Numbered from the stretch's first letter, positions 26,404 to 36,109 are shown. The stretch: DNA of 64,000 nt from Chitinophagales bacterium (GCA_013297745.1 JAAFIM010000006.1:27929-91928), one strand, 5' to 3'. Numbers and translations: made by a program. Notes: generated from the letters alone by a model not told the origin.

Positions 26404-27129
26404 ATGCAAAAAACTGCTTTTGAAAAATCTGTTGACGAAAGTTTTAGCGTATTCCACCAGCTGTGGCGTTTGGCCAAAGCCCCAAGACAAAATGCTTTTA
26501 ATTATCTGTTTAATAAGAAAAATTTTCCCAAAGCCGAAACTTGGTGCATAGCGGGCGGGCTGATACTTTGGATATATTGGGCGGCTTGGACGATTACTAC
26601 TTTGCTTGTTTGGGCTATGGGCAGCGATTTGGTTATTGAAAGTTTTTTGATAAAAGGCGATTATTTGGCCAATGGCCGCATCGGCGAAGCGATGTCTATA
26701 GCAGCAGTTGCGGCAGTTTGTATTTTCTTGTTTGGTAGAATAACCGCTCGATTGCTTGGTTATTGTTATCTGCCCTTGTCTTTACTTTTGTGGGGTGCGC
26801 AAAGTTCTCGAACGAGACATATTTATTGGCTACAGTTGATAGCTGCTGTTATTATTTGCCCCATTATAGCGATATTGTCAGGTAGGAAACATACTAAAAT
26901 AATTTGGGGTGAAGGCACGAGCAGGCTGGAAATTTGTACTTGGGTAGATTGGATAAATCCCGATTATAATGAAGTTATGCTCTATTTTGGTTATCCAATG
27001 TCGTTAATTATTGCTTTGGGCGGCTTGCTTATTGCTGTTTTTTATCATAAATATAAACCCCAAATGGATAAAAATTGGTCTGCCGAGGGTTTGGACTCAC
27101 ATCTTTTGGATGGCGATGCAAATAATTAG
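26404..27129 (+). CDS. Integral membrane protein of unknown function
   Basis: A 241-aa protein with four or five hydrophobic helices (WCIAGGLILWIYWAAWTITT; AMSIAAVAAVCIFLFG; YLPLSLLLWGA; WLQLIAAVIICPIIAILSG; MSLIIALGGLLIAVFYH). The soluble N-terminal helix and C-terminal tail are polar. Family not recognised. It follows the acyl-CoA dehydrogenase by about 190 bp and precedes a MITE. Confidence 0.7.
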   Translation: MQKTAFEKSVDESFSVFHQLWRLAKAPRQNAFNYLFNKKNFPKAETWCIAGGLILWIYWAAWTITTLLVWAMGSDLVIESFLIKGDYLANGRIGEAMSIAAVAAVCIFLFGRITARLLGYCYLPLSLLLWGAQSSRTRHIYWLQLIAAVIICPIIAILSGRKHTKIIWGEGTSRLEICTWVDWINPDYNEVMLYFGYPMSLIIALGGLLIAVFYHKYKPQMDKNWSAEGLDSHLLDGDANN

Positions 27130-27238
27130 TTTTTAACAATAAGTTTTATTATGATAAAAAATATGAAAAATTATGAGAAATTGTTAAAAAGGTAAAATAG
27201 ATAGATGGGCGATAATTAGTTGTAAAATTACTTACTAA

Positions 27239-27475
27239 CTGACCTTTCGCAGTATATTTTTCATTTTTTTTACAATTAGCTTTTGCAGTTAAATTTTCCT
27301 ATATGCGCTCAATAGCGTGGGGTTTTATACCCCGCGCGCTGATAAATTTTCCATAAAAAAATAGAAAATATAACATTTTTTACCATTTTTGTGCGTGGGG
27401 TTTTATACCCCACGCTATTGAGCGCACACTGTTATTTTTTTCAATCTACCAAATTTTTTAACTGCGAAAGGTCAG
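27239..27475 (-). mobile_element. MITE-like element, copy 2 (237 bp, 11-bp target duplication)
   Basis: Reverse-complement copy of 12187-12424, almost identical (one base of length difference in a T/A run). The ends CTGACCTTTCGCAGT / ACTGCGAAAGGTCAG are intact. It is flanked by the direct repeat TTACTTACTAA (27228-27238 and 27476-27486). The right-hand duplication contains the stop codon of the C39 gene, so the element landed immediately behind that gene without damaging it. The rest of 27130-27238 is A/T-rich with no recognised feature. Confidence 0.88.
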
Positions 27476-28243
27476 TTACTTACTAAATTCTATCATCATC
27501 CCATCCAATTTGTACAGCTTTTCAAACTCTGTGCGGTTGAGTGTTGATTTCCCCGACAAAGGGTCGCCTATGACAAAACTATCCCCTGACTTGCCCAAGA
27601 CGGTTATAAAATGCCCAAAAGACATCAATTTTACCCCAATGATACTCGGATATTTCAACCCCTCAAAACTGCTGACTGTACTTAACTTATAATTCAACCC
27701 TTTTGCTTTCCCACAGCGCAAAATATACCAAATTTCTGTGCCGCTGCTGCAACTGTAGCTATTTTTTGCCAACTCGTATTCGCTCGTTTCTATCCCGTAA
27801 TATCTTAAAATACTCGCCAAACTGCTCGGGCCACAAGTGGCGGGCGTGGATTGGATGCAAACGTCGTCTTTCCACTCGCTAATCTGTCGGATGGTTAATG
27901 GTCTGATTATAGGTTTTATAAACGGTATCAAAACCAGCGCAAGGGCGGGAGTTATTAGGAAAATTTTGCTCTTGTGGTCGCTCAATAACCCAAAAAATAA
28001 CCCGAAAAATGCAACGGAAATTTCCATCCCCGATATTGTTCTAAAATTAATATACCAATTGGGTAGTTTTATCAGATGAAAATAGTATAAAATCATCGAT
28101 AAAGCGGGCAGGCAGTATATAAAGGTTAAAAGTAGCAAAAAATACCCACTTTTTTTAGCAATTTTACCAATTAGGAAAAAACCAACTAAGTATAAAACAA
28201 CAGCTAAAAAAAGGCTAACGAATAGGTTTGGGTTTACGTTCAT
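27476..28243 (-). CDS. Membrane-anchored C39-like peptidase
   Basis: A 255-aa protein with four predicted helices in the first ~125 residues (NLFVSLFLAVVLYLVGFFLI and others). A papain-like C39 domain follows: QSTPATCGPSSLASILRYYG (catalytic Gln and Cys), FGHFITVLG (His) and GDPLSG (Asp). C39 domains usually cleave double-glycine leaders of bacteriocins or peptides, normally fused to ABC transporters. Here the domain is joined to plain membrane helices and no substrate peptide or transporter is adjacent. The four key residues appear present. The stop codon abuts a MITE. Confidence 0.8.
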   Translation of the reverse strand: MNVNPNLFVSLFLAVVLYLVGFFLIGKIAKKSGYFLLLLTFIYCLPALSMILYYFHLIKLPNWYINFRTISGMEISVAFFGLFFGLLSDHKSKIFLITPALALVLIPFIKPIIRPLTIRQISEWKDDVCIQSTPATCGPSSLASILRYYGIETSEYELAKNSYSCSSGTEIWYILRCGKAKGLNYKLSTVSSFEGLKYPSIIGVKLMSFGHFITVLGKSGDSFVIGDPLSGKSTLNRTEFEKLYKLDGMMIEFSK

Positions 28244-28277
28244 AAATTATACAATTTGTTGATTGTTAATATATTAT

Positions 28278-28322
28278 AAAAAAAACTCCTTCGCCAACAG
28301 TACGGGCAAAGGAGTTTTTTTT
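28278..28322 (-). terminator. Terminator downstream of the UbiA-family gene
   Basis: The stem AAACTCCTT(C)GCC / GGGC(A)AAGGAGTTT has an 8-nt loop and T/A-runs on both sides. It lies between the stop of the minus-strand prenyltransferase gene (28341) and the start of the C39 gene. Confidence 0.85.
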
Positions 28323-28340
28323 ATGCGCTAAAAAATCATT

Positions 28341-29252
28341 TTATACAAAAAACAACCAGCCCAAGCCCAGCAAAAAATAAATTTTCAACCATAAACTCAA
28401 GCGGTGGAAATCAGCTTGGGAGTTAGATTTATACATTTTCCAACCCAAAAACAAGAGCGGAAAACACAAAGCCCAACCCAAATAAACCGCTCCCCAATGG
28501 TTGGCTTTTACCCAATAGAGCCAAGAAATTCCCCCCAAAGCCAAAGCCGATAACACACCCAAAATAGCGGATACGTTTTTGACCGCGACAGTTCCCCACG
28601 CTACAGCGGCCGTGTTCAAACCCGTTTCTTGGTCGCCTTTTATATCCTCTGCCGTTTTTATCAACTCCCGAATGAGCGAAACGACGAACACAAAAGGGCT
28701 AAATTCGTACAAAAAGCGCAGATAATAATCGGGATAATGGGTTGGGGATAGTTTGCCAAAAAATAAATTGGGTTCTAAAACCACCACTTGCCAGAATTGG
28801 GCTACAGTGAGCGCAGCGATTAACAAATTCCCTAATAAAGGTATTTTTTTGAGATAACGCGCGTACGCATACAAGCCCAACATACAAGCCAACAACCACA
28901 AAGCGAAGTTTTGATTGAGCATCAAACCACTAACTATAGCCGTTACGTTCGCAAAACCATAACCTATCATCGCTTCGCTGCCGCTGATTTTTTGCCCGAT
29001 AATTTGCTTTTCGGGGCGGTTGATTTGGTCGGTTTTTATATCAAAATAATCGTTGATAATATAACCTCCAGCGGCTACCAACAGCAGACATTGAACCGCC
29101 AAAATATGTTTATCGACGGTCAGGCTCAAAAATTCAAAATTTGCTCCAGCCAAAGGCGCGATTAGGAAAAAATAAACTAAAAATTGCGCCCCCAACATTA
29201 TCAATAAATTCAGCCCGCGCACCATAGCGAGCCAATGTTTAATCTCTTTCAT
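28341..29252 (-). CDS. UbiA-family prenyltransferase
   Basis: A 303-aa polytopic prenyltransferase. The first Asp-rich motif is NDYFDIKTDQINRPEK, and the second is EDIKGDQ. About eight or nine hydrophobic helices are visible. Bacteroidota UbiA proteins of this type have been annotated as geranylgeranylglycerol-phosphate geranylgeranyltransferase-like, but menaquinone-related or other acceptors are possible; the substrate cannot be read from sequence. The epimerase gene lies 15 bp upstream on the same strand, so they are likely co-transcribed. Confidence 0.88.
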   Translation of the reverse strand: MKEIKHWLAMVRGLNLLIMLGAQFLVYFFLIAPLAGANFEFLSLTVDKHILAVQCLLLVAAGGYIINDYFDIKTDQINRPEKQIIGQKISGSEAMIGYGFANVTAIVSGLMLNQNFALWLLACMLGLYAYARYLKKIPLLGNLLIAALTVAQFWQVVVLEPNLFFGKLSPTHYPDYYLRFLYEFSPFVFVVSLIRELIKTAEDIKGDQETGLNTAAVAWGTVAVKNVSAILGVLSALALGGISWLYWVKANHWGAVYLGWALCFPLLFLGWKMYKSNSQADFHRLSLWLKIYFLLGLGWLFFV

Positions 29253-29267
29253 TTTTATCTTTTGCTG

Positions 29268-30272
29268 CTAAACGCCCCAACTTCCATATTGTTTAAAAAA
29301 AGCTACAGTTTGCGCCAAGCCCGTTTTGAAATCAAACAAGGGTTCATATCCCAACAATTCCCTTGCGCGGCTTATATCGGCTTTGCTAAACACAATATCG
29401 CCCTCGCGTGCTGCTCTAAAAGTGGCTTGTTTTTGAAACTCTGGCAACAAATCGGCTATGGCTTGGTATAATTCCATAACGGTAAAATTTCCCCCGCAAC
29501 CTATGTTATAAATCTGGTTGATAGCTGCTGGATTGTCTGTGAGCATCGCTTTTACGTTGGCTTGCACCACATTCTCTACAAAGGTAAAATCGCGCGATTG
29601 CTCGCCTTTGCCGTTGATGAATAAATCTTTATCCTGCAAAAAAGCTTCTATAAACAGGGGAATAACCGCCGCATAAACCCCTTTGGGGCTTTGTCGTGGG
29701 CCAAAAACGTTGAAATAGCGAAAACCCATATATTCTATCCCGTAAAGCTGGGAGAAGATATTGCCCATAATTTCGTTGCTTTGTTTGCTAAATCCATACG
29801 GGCTAATCGGGGCTGGAGTTAGCGTTTCTGTGTGTAAATTGGTTTTTTGTACCCCATAAATGGAAGAAGAGGACGCAAAAACTATCCTTTTTACCCCCAA
29901 ATCGCGCGCTGCCATCACGACGGTAGAAAATCCTTCCACGTTATTGCGGAATGTAGCCGAAGGGTTGGCCACAGAGCGCGGCACACTGCCCAAAGCCGCT
30001 TGGTTGCAAATTACGTCAATTCCCTCGCAGGCTTTTTGCATAGCCGCCAAGTCGGTAATGTCAGCTTCTATAAACTCAAATCGCTCGTATTGGCGCAAAT
30101 AATCAATGTTTTGGCGCAAGCCCGTTAGAAAATTATCCACCACAACCACCCGTTTGGCTTGGTGCTGAAGCAAATACTCGGCTATATGCGAACCCACAAA
30201 ACCCGCTCCGCCCGTGATTAAAAAGCTGGTGTTTGCCAATTTGTCGTTGTGGTAAATATGTGTATATTTCAT
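29268..30272 (-). CDS. NAD-dependent sugar epimerase/dehydratase (UDP-GlcNAc 4-epimerase-like)
   Basis: A 334-aa extended short-chain dehydrogenase. It has the Rossmann motif ITGGAGFVGSHIAEYLL, the active-site Ser region ASSSSIYG and the catalytic YGFSK. FRYFNVFGPRQSPKGVYAAV is typical of WbpP/Gne-type UDP-N-acetylhexosamine 4-epimerases. It acts in the cytosol on a nucleotide sugar for surface polysaccharide. First gene of a two-gene unit with the prenyltransferase. Confidence 0.9.
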   Translation of the reverse strand: MKYTHIYHNDKLANTSFLITGGAGFVGSHIAEYLLQHQAKRVVVVDNFLTGLRQNIDYLRQYERFEFIEADITDLAAMQKACEGIDVICNQAALGSVPRSVANPSATFRNNVEGFSTVVMAARDLGVKRIVFASSSSIYGVQKTNLHTETLTPAPISPYGFSKQSNEIMGNIFSQLYGIEYMGFRYFNVFGPRQSPKGVYAAVIPLFIEAFLQDKDLFINGKGEQSRDFTFVENVVQANVKAMLTDNPAAINQIYNIGCGGNFTVMELYQAIADLLPEFQKQATFRAAREGDIVFSKADISRARELLGYEPLFDFKTGLAQTVAFFKQYGSWGV

Positions 30273-30728
30273 CTGTTTTTAGCTGTTTTTTTGGTATAAA
30301 ATGCGCGCAAAGGTAAGCAAATTTTGAAAATACCCATTTTTTATTCGGATAAAATAATAAAACAAAAAATTGTAACTTTTTTTTCAGCGTTTCGTATAAT
30401 AATAGTATTAAATTTCTCTGCTTGCTAAATTTTTAGACACATTATAATTTTTTTTATCTACAACTATCTACCGACTTTTGGCATTTTTGGTATAATGTAA
30501 CTAATTGATTTTTAAGGGTTTAAAAAACGGGAATAAATTTTACTACCTTAACAAATCTTTTCAAAGAAAAAAATTTTTTATTCAAAAACATTCTCCGAAC
30601 TTTGCAGTCGCTTTAATCAATCTTAATAAAGAGCAAAGTTTATACTATTGAAAATAAGCGTTTTAGCTTAAAATTGCAATAATTTGTTTGAAAAATAATT
30701 TTAAAATTCTATCAAAAAAATATCAATT
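30273..30728. other. A/T-rich divergent intergenic region
   Basis: A 456-bp region between the divergently transcribed epimerase and nrdB genes. A minus-strand -7 box (CAAAGGTA, 30308-30315) serves the epimerase. On the plus side GAACTTTG (30597-30604) is a one-mismatch -7 candidate for nrdB, followed by an inverted repeat CTTTGC / GCAAAG (30600-30605 with 30633-30638). No ORF or recognised NrdR box pair was found by eye. Confidence 0.5.
30308..30315 (-). promoter_or_regulatory. -7 promoter box for the epimerase-prenyltransferase unit
   Basis: CAAAGGTA on the plus strand reads TACCTTTG on the minus strand, 36 bp upstream of the epimerase start. No clear -33 partner. Confidence 0.5.
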
Positions 30729-31703
30729 ATGCCCACTAACGAACCAATTTTGCAAGAAAATCCCCAACGCTTTGTGCTGTTTCCCATCCAATATCCACAG
30801 ATTTGGCAAATGAGGAAAAAAGCCTTAGCTTCCTTTTGGACTGCCGACGAAATAGACCTACAAGCCGACCTACAGGATTGGCAAAACCGCCTGAACGAAC
30901 AAGAGCGTTTTTTTATCAAACACGTTTTAGCTTTTTTTGCCGCTAGCGATGGGATTGTGAACGAAAATTTGGCTATCAATTTCTACAAAGAGATACAAAT
31001 ACCAGAAGCGCGCTCTTTCTACGCCAACCAGATACAGATGGAAGACATACATTCGGAAACTTACAGCTTGTTGATTGATACTTATATCCAAAACCCAGAG
31101 GAAAAGGAAAAATTACTCAACGCGATAGAAACTACCCCTTGCGTGCAGAAAAAAGCGAATTGGGCTTTGCGCTGGATAAACAACGCGCCGAGTTTTGCGC
31201 ATCGTTTGGTGGCTTTTGCGGCTGTAGAGGGCATATTTTTTTCTGGTAGCTTTTGCGCCATTTATTGGCTGAAAAAACGCGGACTGATGCCAGGGCTGAC
31301 TTTTAGCAATGAGTTGATAAGCCGCGACGAGGGTATGCACTGCGATTTTGCCTGTTTGTTGTACAGTATGTTGAACGAAAAATTGCCTTTGACCGAATTA
31401 CAAGATATTATAAAAGAAGCGGTTGAGTACGAAAAAGAGTTTGTTTCTTCAGCTTTGCCCGTTTCGTTGATAGGTATGAACGCCCAATTGATGTGCCAAT
31501 ACATAGAATTTGTAGCCGACCGTTTGCTTTTGTCTTTGGGTTCGGAAAAAATCTACAACGCCAGCAACCCTTTCCCGTTTATGGAGATGATTTCATTACA
31601 GGGCAAAACCAATTTTTTTGAGAAAAGAGTGGGTGATTATCAAAAATCGGGGGTTATGGCTACCCGCGACAAGCAAGTTTTTTCCTTAGAGGAGGATTTC
31701 TAA
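30729..31703 (+). CDS. nrdB: Class I ribonucleotide reductase beta subunit
   Basis: A 324-aa radical-generating subunit. The diiron ligands can be placed: Asp in FWTADEIDL, Glu in [14 protein letters not shown]-x-x-H in [10 protein letters not shown], Glu in [12 protein letters not shown] and E-x-x-H in [10 protein letters not shown]. The radical Tyr is the one in [10 protein letters not shown]. First gene of an nrdB-WYL-nrdA cluster; the small WYL-like gene starts 20 bp downstream. Confidence 0.95.
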   Translation: MPTNEPILQENPQRFVLFPIQYPQIWQMRKKALASFWTADEIDLQADLQDWQNRLNEQERFFIKHVLAFFAASDGIVNENLAINFYKEIQIPEARSFYANQIQMEDIHSETYSLLIDTYIQNPEEKEKLLNAIETTPCVQKKANWALRWINNAPSFAHRLVAFAAVEGIFFSGSFCAIYWLKKRGLMPGLTFSNELISRDEGMHCDFACLLYSMLNEKLPLTELQDIIKEAVEYEKEFVSSALPVSLIGMNAQLMCQYIEFVADRLLLSLGSEKIYNASNPFPFMEMISLQGKTNFFEKRVGDYQKSGVMATRDKQVFSLEEDF

Positions 31704-31722
31704 AATTTAAAAATCAAAAATT

Positions 31723-32037
31723 ATGCAAAATACAACCCATAAAAACTTACACTACGCTATCCAAAACGGTTTGTTGATAGAATTTAACTACAACAACGAA
31801 GGCGTGCGCGTGGCAGAACCTTTTTGCTTGGGGCGCAGCACAGCGGGCAATATCATCTTGCGCGGGTTTCAACTGCGCGGCTACAGCCACACTATCACTC
31901 CAGAGTGGAAATTGTTTGATTTGGCAAAAGTTACCGATTTGAAAGTGCTTTCTGAAAGTTTTGAGGCGACCCTGCGCGAAAATTACCACGTGGGGGATAA
32001 AGCGATGGAAACGATTTTTATCCAAGTTTATTTCTAA
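31723..32037 (+). CDS. Small WYL-like domain protein between nrdB and nrdA
   Basis: A 104-aa protein resembling a stand-alone WYL (Sm-like, ligand-sensing) domain. The pattern AIQNGLLIEFNYNNEGVRVA, then EPFCLGRSTAGNIILRGFQL and WKLFDLAKVTDLKVL, matches the strand order of WYL domains. No DNA-binding domain is attached. It is placed inside the ribonucleotide reductase operon. A regulatory role toward RNR or its expression is inference only. The family call rests on pattern recognition by eye. Confidence 0.55.
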   Translation: MQNTTHKNLHYAIQNGLLIEFNYNNEGVRVAEPFCLGRSTAGNIILRGFQLRGYSHTITPEWKLFDLAKVTDLKVLSESFEATLRENYHVGDKAMETIFIQVYF

Positions 32038-32156
32038 GCACGCATTAACGCAAATTTTTTATTCAGAACACAGGATTTTTCTGTGTTCTATTTTTTTCCC
32101 CTTTTTTAGCATTTTCTCTATTTTTATACCAATAATCAGCTAATTTTTAACAATTT

Positions 32157-34541
32157 ATGAAAGTTATCAAACGCAACGGACAGCCCGAAGAGGTTAGTTT
32201 TGATAAAATCAAGAACAGAATTGCCAACCTTTCTGAAGGTTTGAACGAGCAATTTGTGGATATAGACGAGGTTAGCAAGCGGGTTATAGCTGGTCTATAC
32301 GATAAAGTTACCACTACAGCTTTGGATAATTTGGCGGCAGAAACAGCAGCTTCTTTGGCGGCTCAACACCCCGATTATGGGATTTTGGCGGCGCGGATAG
32401 CAGTTTCTAATCTTCATAAAAATACTTCAGATAGCTTTTCGCAAACTGTAGCCCAATTGCACGCCAATATAGACGCGCACAGCAACCAACCCGCGCCTTT
32501 GATTTCGTACGAAACCGCCCGCGTGGTAGCCAAATACGCCGATATTTTGGATGCGGCTATGCGCGAACACCAAAAGCGCGATTTTGAGTTTGATTTTTTC
32601 GGGTTCAAAACTTTAGAGCGTTCTTATCTGCTCAAAATCAACGATAAAATTGTAGAACGTCCCCAATATATGTTCTTGCGGGTAGCTTTGGGCATACACG
32701 GAGAGGATATTAAAGCAGCGTTGGAAACTTATAATCTAATGGCCGAAAAATGGTTTATACACGCCACACCAACCCTATTCAACGGGGGAACGCCCCGCGC
32801 TAATTATTCCTCTTGTTATCTGTTGGCTATGACTGACGATTCTATCACGGGGATTTTTGAAACGCTGGCTCGCTGCGCCAAAATTTCTCAAGCTGCTGGT
32901 GGTATTGGGGTGAATATCCACAATATCCGCGCCAAAGGAAGTTATATCAAAGGCACAGGGGGCAATTCAAGCGGTATAGTGCCTATGTTGCGGGTTTATA
33001 ACGATACAGCCCGTTATGTAGACCAAGGCGGCAACAAGCGCAAGGGTGCTTTTGCTGTGTATTTAGAGCCTTGGCACGCGGATATTTTTGACTTTTTGGA
33101 ACTCAAGAAAAATCACGGCAAAGAGGAGCAACGCGCCCGCGACTTATTTTATGCGCTTTGGATTCCCGATTTGTTTATGGAAAGGGTAGAAGCCGACGCA
33201 GATTGGACTTTGATGTGTCCCAATGAATGCCCGCGTTTGTACGAAACCCACGGCGCAGAGTTTGAGGCTTTATATTTGGCTTACGAAAAAGCGGGCAAAG
33301 GGCGCAAAACTATCCCAGCGCGCGAACTTTGGACGGCTATTTTATCCTCGCAGATAGAAACGGGAACGCCTTATATGTTGTATAAAGACCAAGCCAATGC
33401 TAAATCTAACCAGCAAAATTTGGGTACAATCCGCAGCAGTAACCTTTGCACGGAGATTATTCAATACACTTCAGCGGACGAGGTAGCCGTTTGTAATCTG
33501 GCTTCTATTTCTTTGCCCAAATATGTTATCAATGGCGAATTTAACCACGAAAAATTGGTGGAAGTGGTGCGCGTTGTTACCCGCAATTTGAACAAAATTA
33601 TAGATATTAACCATTATCCTGTTCCCGAAGCACAAAATTCTAACTTCCGCCATCGCCCCATTGGTATTGGCGTGCAGGGTTTGGCTGATGTGTTTATGAA
33701 GCTAAAAATGCCCTTTGATAGCTCGCAAGCTAAACAATTGAACAAGGATATTTTTGAAACTATCTACTATGCGGCAGTTTCTGAATCTTGCCAATTGGCT
33801 AAAATACACGGTGCTTACAGTTCTTTTGTGGGTTCGCCCGCCTCTAAGGGAATTTTGCAGTTTGATATGTGGAATGTGCAACCTTCAACCCGTTGGGATT
33901 GGCAAACGCTCAAAAACGAGATACAAGCCTACGGTATGCGGAATAGTTTGCTGCTTGCGCCTATGCCTACAGCTTCCACTTCGCAAATTTTGGGCAATAA
34001 TGAATGTTTTGAACCTTATACCTCCAACATCTACACCCGCCGCACACTTTCGGGCGAGTATGTGGTGGTGAATAAGCATTTATTAAACGATTTGATAGAA
34101 CAAGGGCTTTGGAGCGAAGAACTGCGCGAAATGTTGATAGCTTCCAACGGTTCGGTTCAAAACATAGAGGGTTTATCCGAAGAAACCAAACAATTGTATA
34201 AAACTGCTTACGAAATTCGTCAACGAGATATTATAGATATGGCAGCTGATAGGGGCGCATTTATCTGCCAATCGCAAAGTTTGAACCTGTTTGTAGAAAA
34301 TCCCAACTTTGCCAAACTAACCTCTATGCACTTCCACGCTTGGCGCAAAGGGCTAAAAACGGGCTTGTATTATCTGCGTTCCAAAGCAGCAGCCGACCCG
34401 ATAAAATTCACCCTTTCGGGCAAGTACCAGCAAAAATTTGCCAACACTCAAGCGCAAGAAGCGAGCATACAAGAACAAGCCGCTAATGAATTGGCTTGTA
34501 GTTTGGATAATCCAGATGATTGTGTAATGTGCAGCGCGTAA
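32157..34541 (+). CDS. nrdA: Class I ribonucleotide reductase alpha subunit
   Basis: A 794-aa catalytic subunit reducing NDPs to dNDPs. An N-terminal ATP-cone ([20 protein letters not shown] to about residue 90) indicates dATP overall-activity control. The catalytic core shows [20 protein letters not shown] (first active-site Cys), NLCTEI (radical Cys) and [18 protein letters not shown]. The C-terminal redox pair is CVMC four residues before the end. Complete. A terminator lies 23 bp downstream. Confidence 0.96.
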   Translation: MKVIKRNGQPEEVSFDKIKNRIANLSEGLNEQFVDIDEVSKRVIAGLYDKVTTTALDNLAAETAASLAAQHPDYGILAARIAVSNLHKNTSDSFSQTVAQLHANIDAHSNQPAPLISYETARVVAKYADILDAAMREHQKRDFEFDFFGFKTLERSYLLKINDKIVERPQYMFLRVALGIHGEDIKAALETYNLMAEKWFIHATPTLFNGGTPRANYSSCYLLAMTDDSITGIFETLARCAKISQAAGGIGVNIHNIRAKGSYIKGTGGNSSGIVPMLRVYNDTARYVDQGGNKRKGAFAVYLEPWHADIFDFLELKKNHGKEEQRARDLFYALWIPDLFMERVEADADWTLMCPNECPRLYETHGAEFEALYLAYEKAGKGRKTIPARELWTAILSSQIETGTPYMLYKDQANAKSNQQNLGTIRSSNLCTEIIQYTSADEVAVCNLASISLPKYVINGEFNHEKLVEVVRVVTRNLNKIIDINHYPVPEAQNSNFRHRPIGIGVQGLADVFMKLKMPFDSSQAKQLNKDIFETIYYAAVSESCQLAKIHGAYSSFVGSPASKGILQFDMWNVQPSTRWDWQTLKNEIQAYGMRNSLLLAPMPTASTSQILGNNECFEPYTSNIYTRRTLSGEYVVVNKHLLNDLIEQGLWSEELREMLIASNGSVQNIEGLSEETKQLYKTAYEIRQRDIIDMAADRGAFICQSQSLNLFVENPNFAKLTSMHFHAWRKGLKTGLYYLRSKAAADPIKFTLSGKYQQKFANTQAQEASIQEQAANELACSLDNPDDCVMCSA

Positions 34542-34563
34542 TTTTTGATTACTGTTATCTGAT

Positions 34564-34599
34564 AAAAAATCTCGGCTCACAAGGTCGGGATTTTTTTCT
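34564..34599 (+). terminator. Terminator after nrdA
   Basis: AAATCTCG pairs with CGGGATTT (one G-T pair), followed by TTTTTTCTTA. The 11-nt loop is CTCACAAGGT-like. Confidence 0.75.
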
Positions 34600-34652
34600 T
34601 ATGTTAAGTCAGTATTAAATTTTTAAAATCTAATTACTTTTTTTATAAAAAA

Positions 34653-34684
34653 TTTGGTGATATAAAAAAATCGTTTTAACTTTG
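34653..34684 (+). promoter_or_regulatory. Promoter of the leader-lipoprotein unit
   Basis: TTTG (34653-34656), 20 bp, TAACTTTG (34677-34684), close to the Bacteroidota consensus. The predicted transcript starts just before the leader ORF at 34695, about 160 nt upstream of the lipoprotein ATG. Confidence 0.75.
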
Positions 34685-34694
34685 CCTCGTCAAT

Positions 34695-34820
34695 ATGAAA
34701 ATGCTGGCCAGCGCACCCGCTTACGTGGGAACTTTTCTTTTGGCAACTAATCATTGCATAGCGCGTTCTGTTACAGAATTGTTTGCTATGCAAACAATTC
34801 TACTTTTTTTTAAAATCTAA
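34695..34820 (+). CDS. Possible 41-aa leader peptide overlapping a terminator hairpin
   Basis: ATG 34695 to TAA 34818-34820 encodes MKMLASAPAYVGTFLLATNH followed by 21 more residues, ending in the hydrophobic ILLFFKI. It begins about 10 bp after the -7 box, so the transcript would be nearly leaderless for it. Its last third spans the hairpin and T-run at 34775-34811. The central part is hydrophobic enough for a short membrane helix. No codon run for one amino acid is present. It could be a leader peptide of an attenuator, a small membrane protein or chance. Confidence 0.4.
   Translation: MKMLASAPAYVGTFLLATNHCIARSVTELFAMQTILLFFKI
34754..34811 (+). promoter_or_regulatory. Terminator-like hairpin with alternative upstream pairing (candidate attenuator)
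   Basis: The perfect 10-bp stem AGAATTGTTT / AAACAATTCT (34775-34784 with 34792-34801) is followed by ACTTTTTTTT. Its whole 7-nt loop GCTATGC is complementary to an upstream TTGCATAGC (34754-34762), which pairs 9 bp with 34785-34793. The two pairings share two bases and would compete, or form a pseudoknot. It lies in the 5' leader of the lipoprotein gene and inside the leader ORF. Confidence 0.5.
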
Positions 34821-34850
34821 AAATTTTTTTAAAACAAAAACAGCACTAAA

Positions 34851-36083
34851 ATGCAGAAAACTAAAATTTTCGCTGCAGTAATGAGCGCAGCCCTATTTTT
34901 CGCCGCTTGCCAAAAAGAACAGGCGCAGGTGGAAACTACAAATCAAATGCCTGATAATCAAATCGTAGCTTTAGAGCCTACAGATTCTTGGCAAGGCAAT
35001 CCACACAAAACTTTTGTAGTGGGGTTGCTACAATTAGCCAATAACAACAGTTTTAAAACTGTGTTAAATGACAAAATTGCTGAACAGTTCGACGGCGACG
35101 ACAACGTCTTATTGAAAGATTTGTTGGTAGCTTGCGCGGATAATAGCATCAATTTTAGCAATGCTATCAAGCAAGGCGTTTTGAATTATAACAATAATTT
35201 GCCAGCTATAGAGCATCCTTACACACAATACATTGCGAGCTCAGATGATAACACTATTATGGGCTGGATAAATAATGGTCTTTCCTTTGGGGGGCAAAAT
35301 TATTTTCTACACGTTTATATTCCATTCTTTGATAAAGTAGAATTGGAAAGCAACCCTACTATTGTATTTGGTTTGAACGAGACCGAAACTACTTTGGGCT
35401 ACAAACGCAACGCCGACAACAGCATCAGCGCGCTTGTAGTAGATGAAGATTATGCTCAAAATAACCTTGTTTGGGTTGTGGCTATCAACGAATCCGTAAA
35501 TAGCAATGGCGTCATAGAACGCCCAGCCCAACCCGATGAAGATGCAGCGCACCCAAGCCAGCAGGCTAGCCATCGTGCGCCTGGTGATAGATATGTAGAA
35601 TTATCGCAGGTTTATATTACAGACAAAAACGAATCTTGGATACGCGGTAAAGCTGATATTACCTATGCATCAGTTAAATTTAACCCTAATAACTGTTCTT
35701 GGGTAATGCTTGATGTTTCTTCTGGTGCTAACAGTATAATAAAATTAGGTAATAATGATTTGCAAACGTGGAAAAGTGTAAGTGAGCCAAGAAAAGTTAT
35801 TGCCCGTCCAAATAGCACAGCACCCACTCCTTTTGTTGATGGACAAACTTTGTCAATTTTATTATTTGAATACGACGCAGTTAGCCAAAGTACTCAGAAT
35901 ACACAAACTTGTTTTTTAGGTGCTAGTGCAATTACTTTGCGTTACAATTCTAGAGATGTATCGTACGGTATAAGAGATATACCAGCTTCTGCAATGATGT
36001 CCTCTACATATGTAACGCATCCTTCTGTTTGGTGGGGAACCCAACGTAATGGTTTACGCTTGGATTACAGACGTGAGCCATAA
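34851..36083 (+). CDS. Lipoprotein of unknown function
   Basis: A 410-aa protein with a lipoprotein signal peptide (AVMSAALFFAACQKE; lipidated Cys about residue 20). The remainder is a secreted mixed domain with an N-terminal helical segment and a beta-rich C-terminal half (WIRGKADITYASVKF). Family not recognised. The stop overlaps the ATG of the next gene (TAATG), so the two are coupled. Localisation: inner or outer membrane lipoprotein, probably surface or periplasmic. Confidence 0.7.
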   Translation: MQKTKIFAAVMSAALFFAACQKEQAQVETTNQMPDNQIVALEPTDSWQGNPHKTFVVGLLQLANNNSFKTVLNDKIAEQFDGDDNVLLKDLLVACADNSINFSNAIKQGVLNYNNNLPAIEHPYTQYIASSDDNTIMGWINNGLSFGGQNYFLHVYIPFFDKVELESNPTIVFGLNETETTLGYKRNADNSISALVVDEDYAQNNLVWVVAINESVNSNGVIERPAQPDEDAAHPSQQASHRAPGDRYVELSQVYITDKNESWIRGKADITYASVKFNPNNCSWVMLDVSSGANSIIKLGNNDLQTWKSVSEPRKVIARPNSTAPTPFVDGQTLSILLFEYDAVSQSTQNTQTCFLGASAITLRYNSRDVSYGIRDIPASAMMSSTYVTHPSVWWGTQRNGLRLDYRREP

Positions 36084-36109
36084 TGTTTTATACTTTCTAT
36101 ACAACTGCT

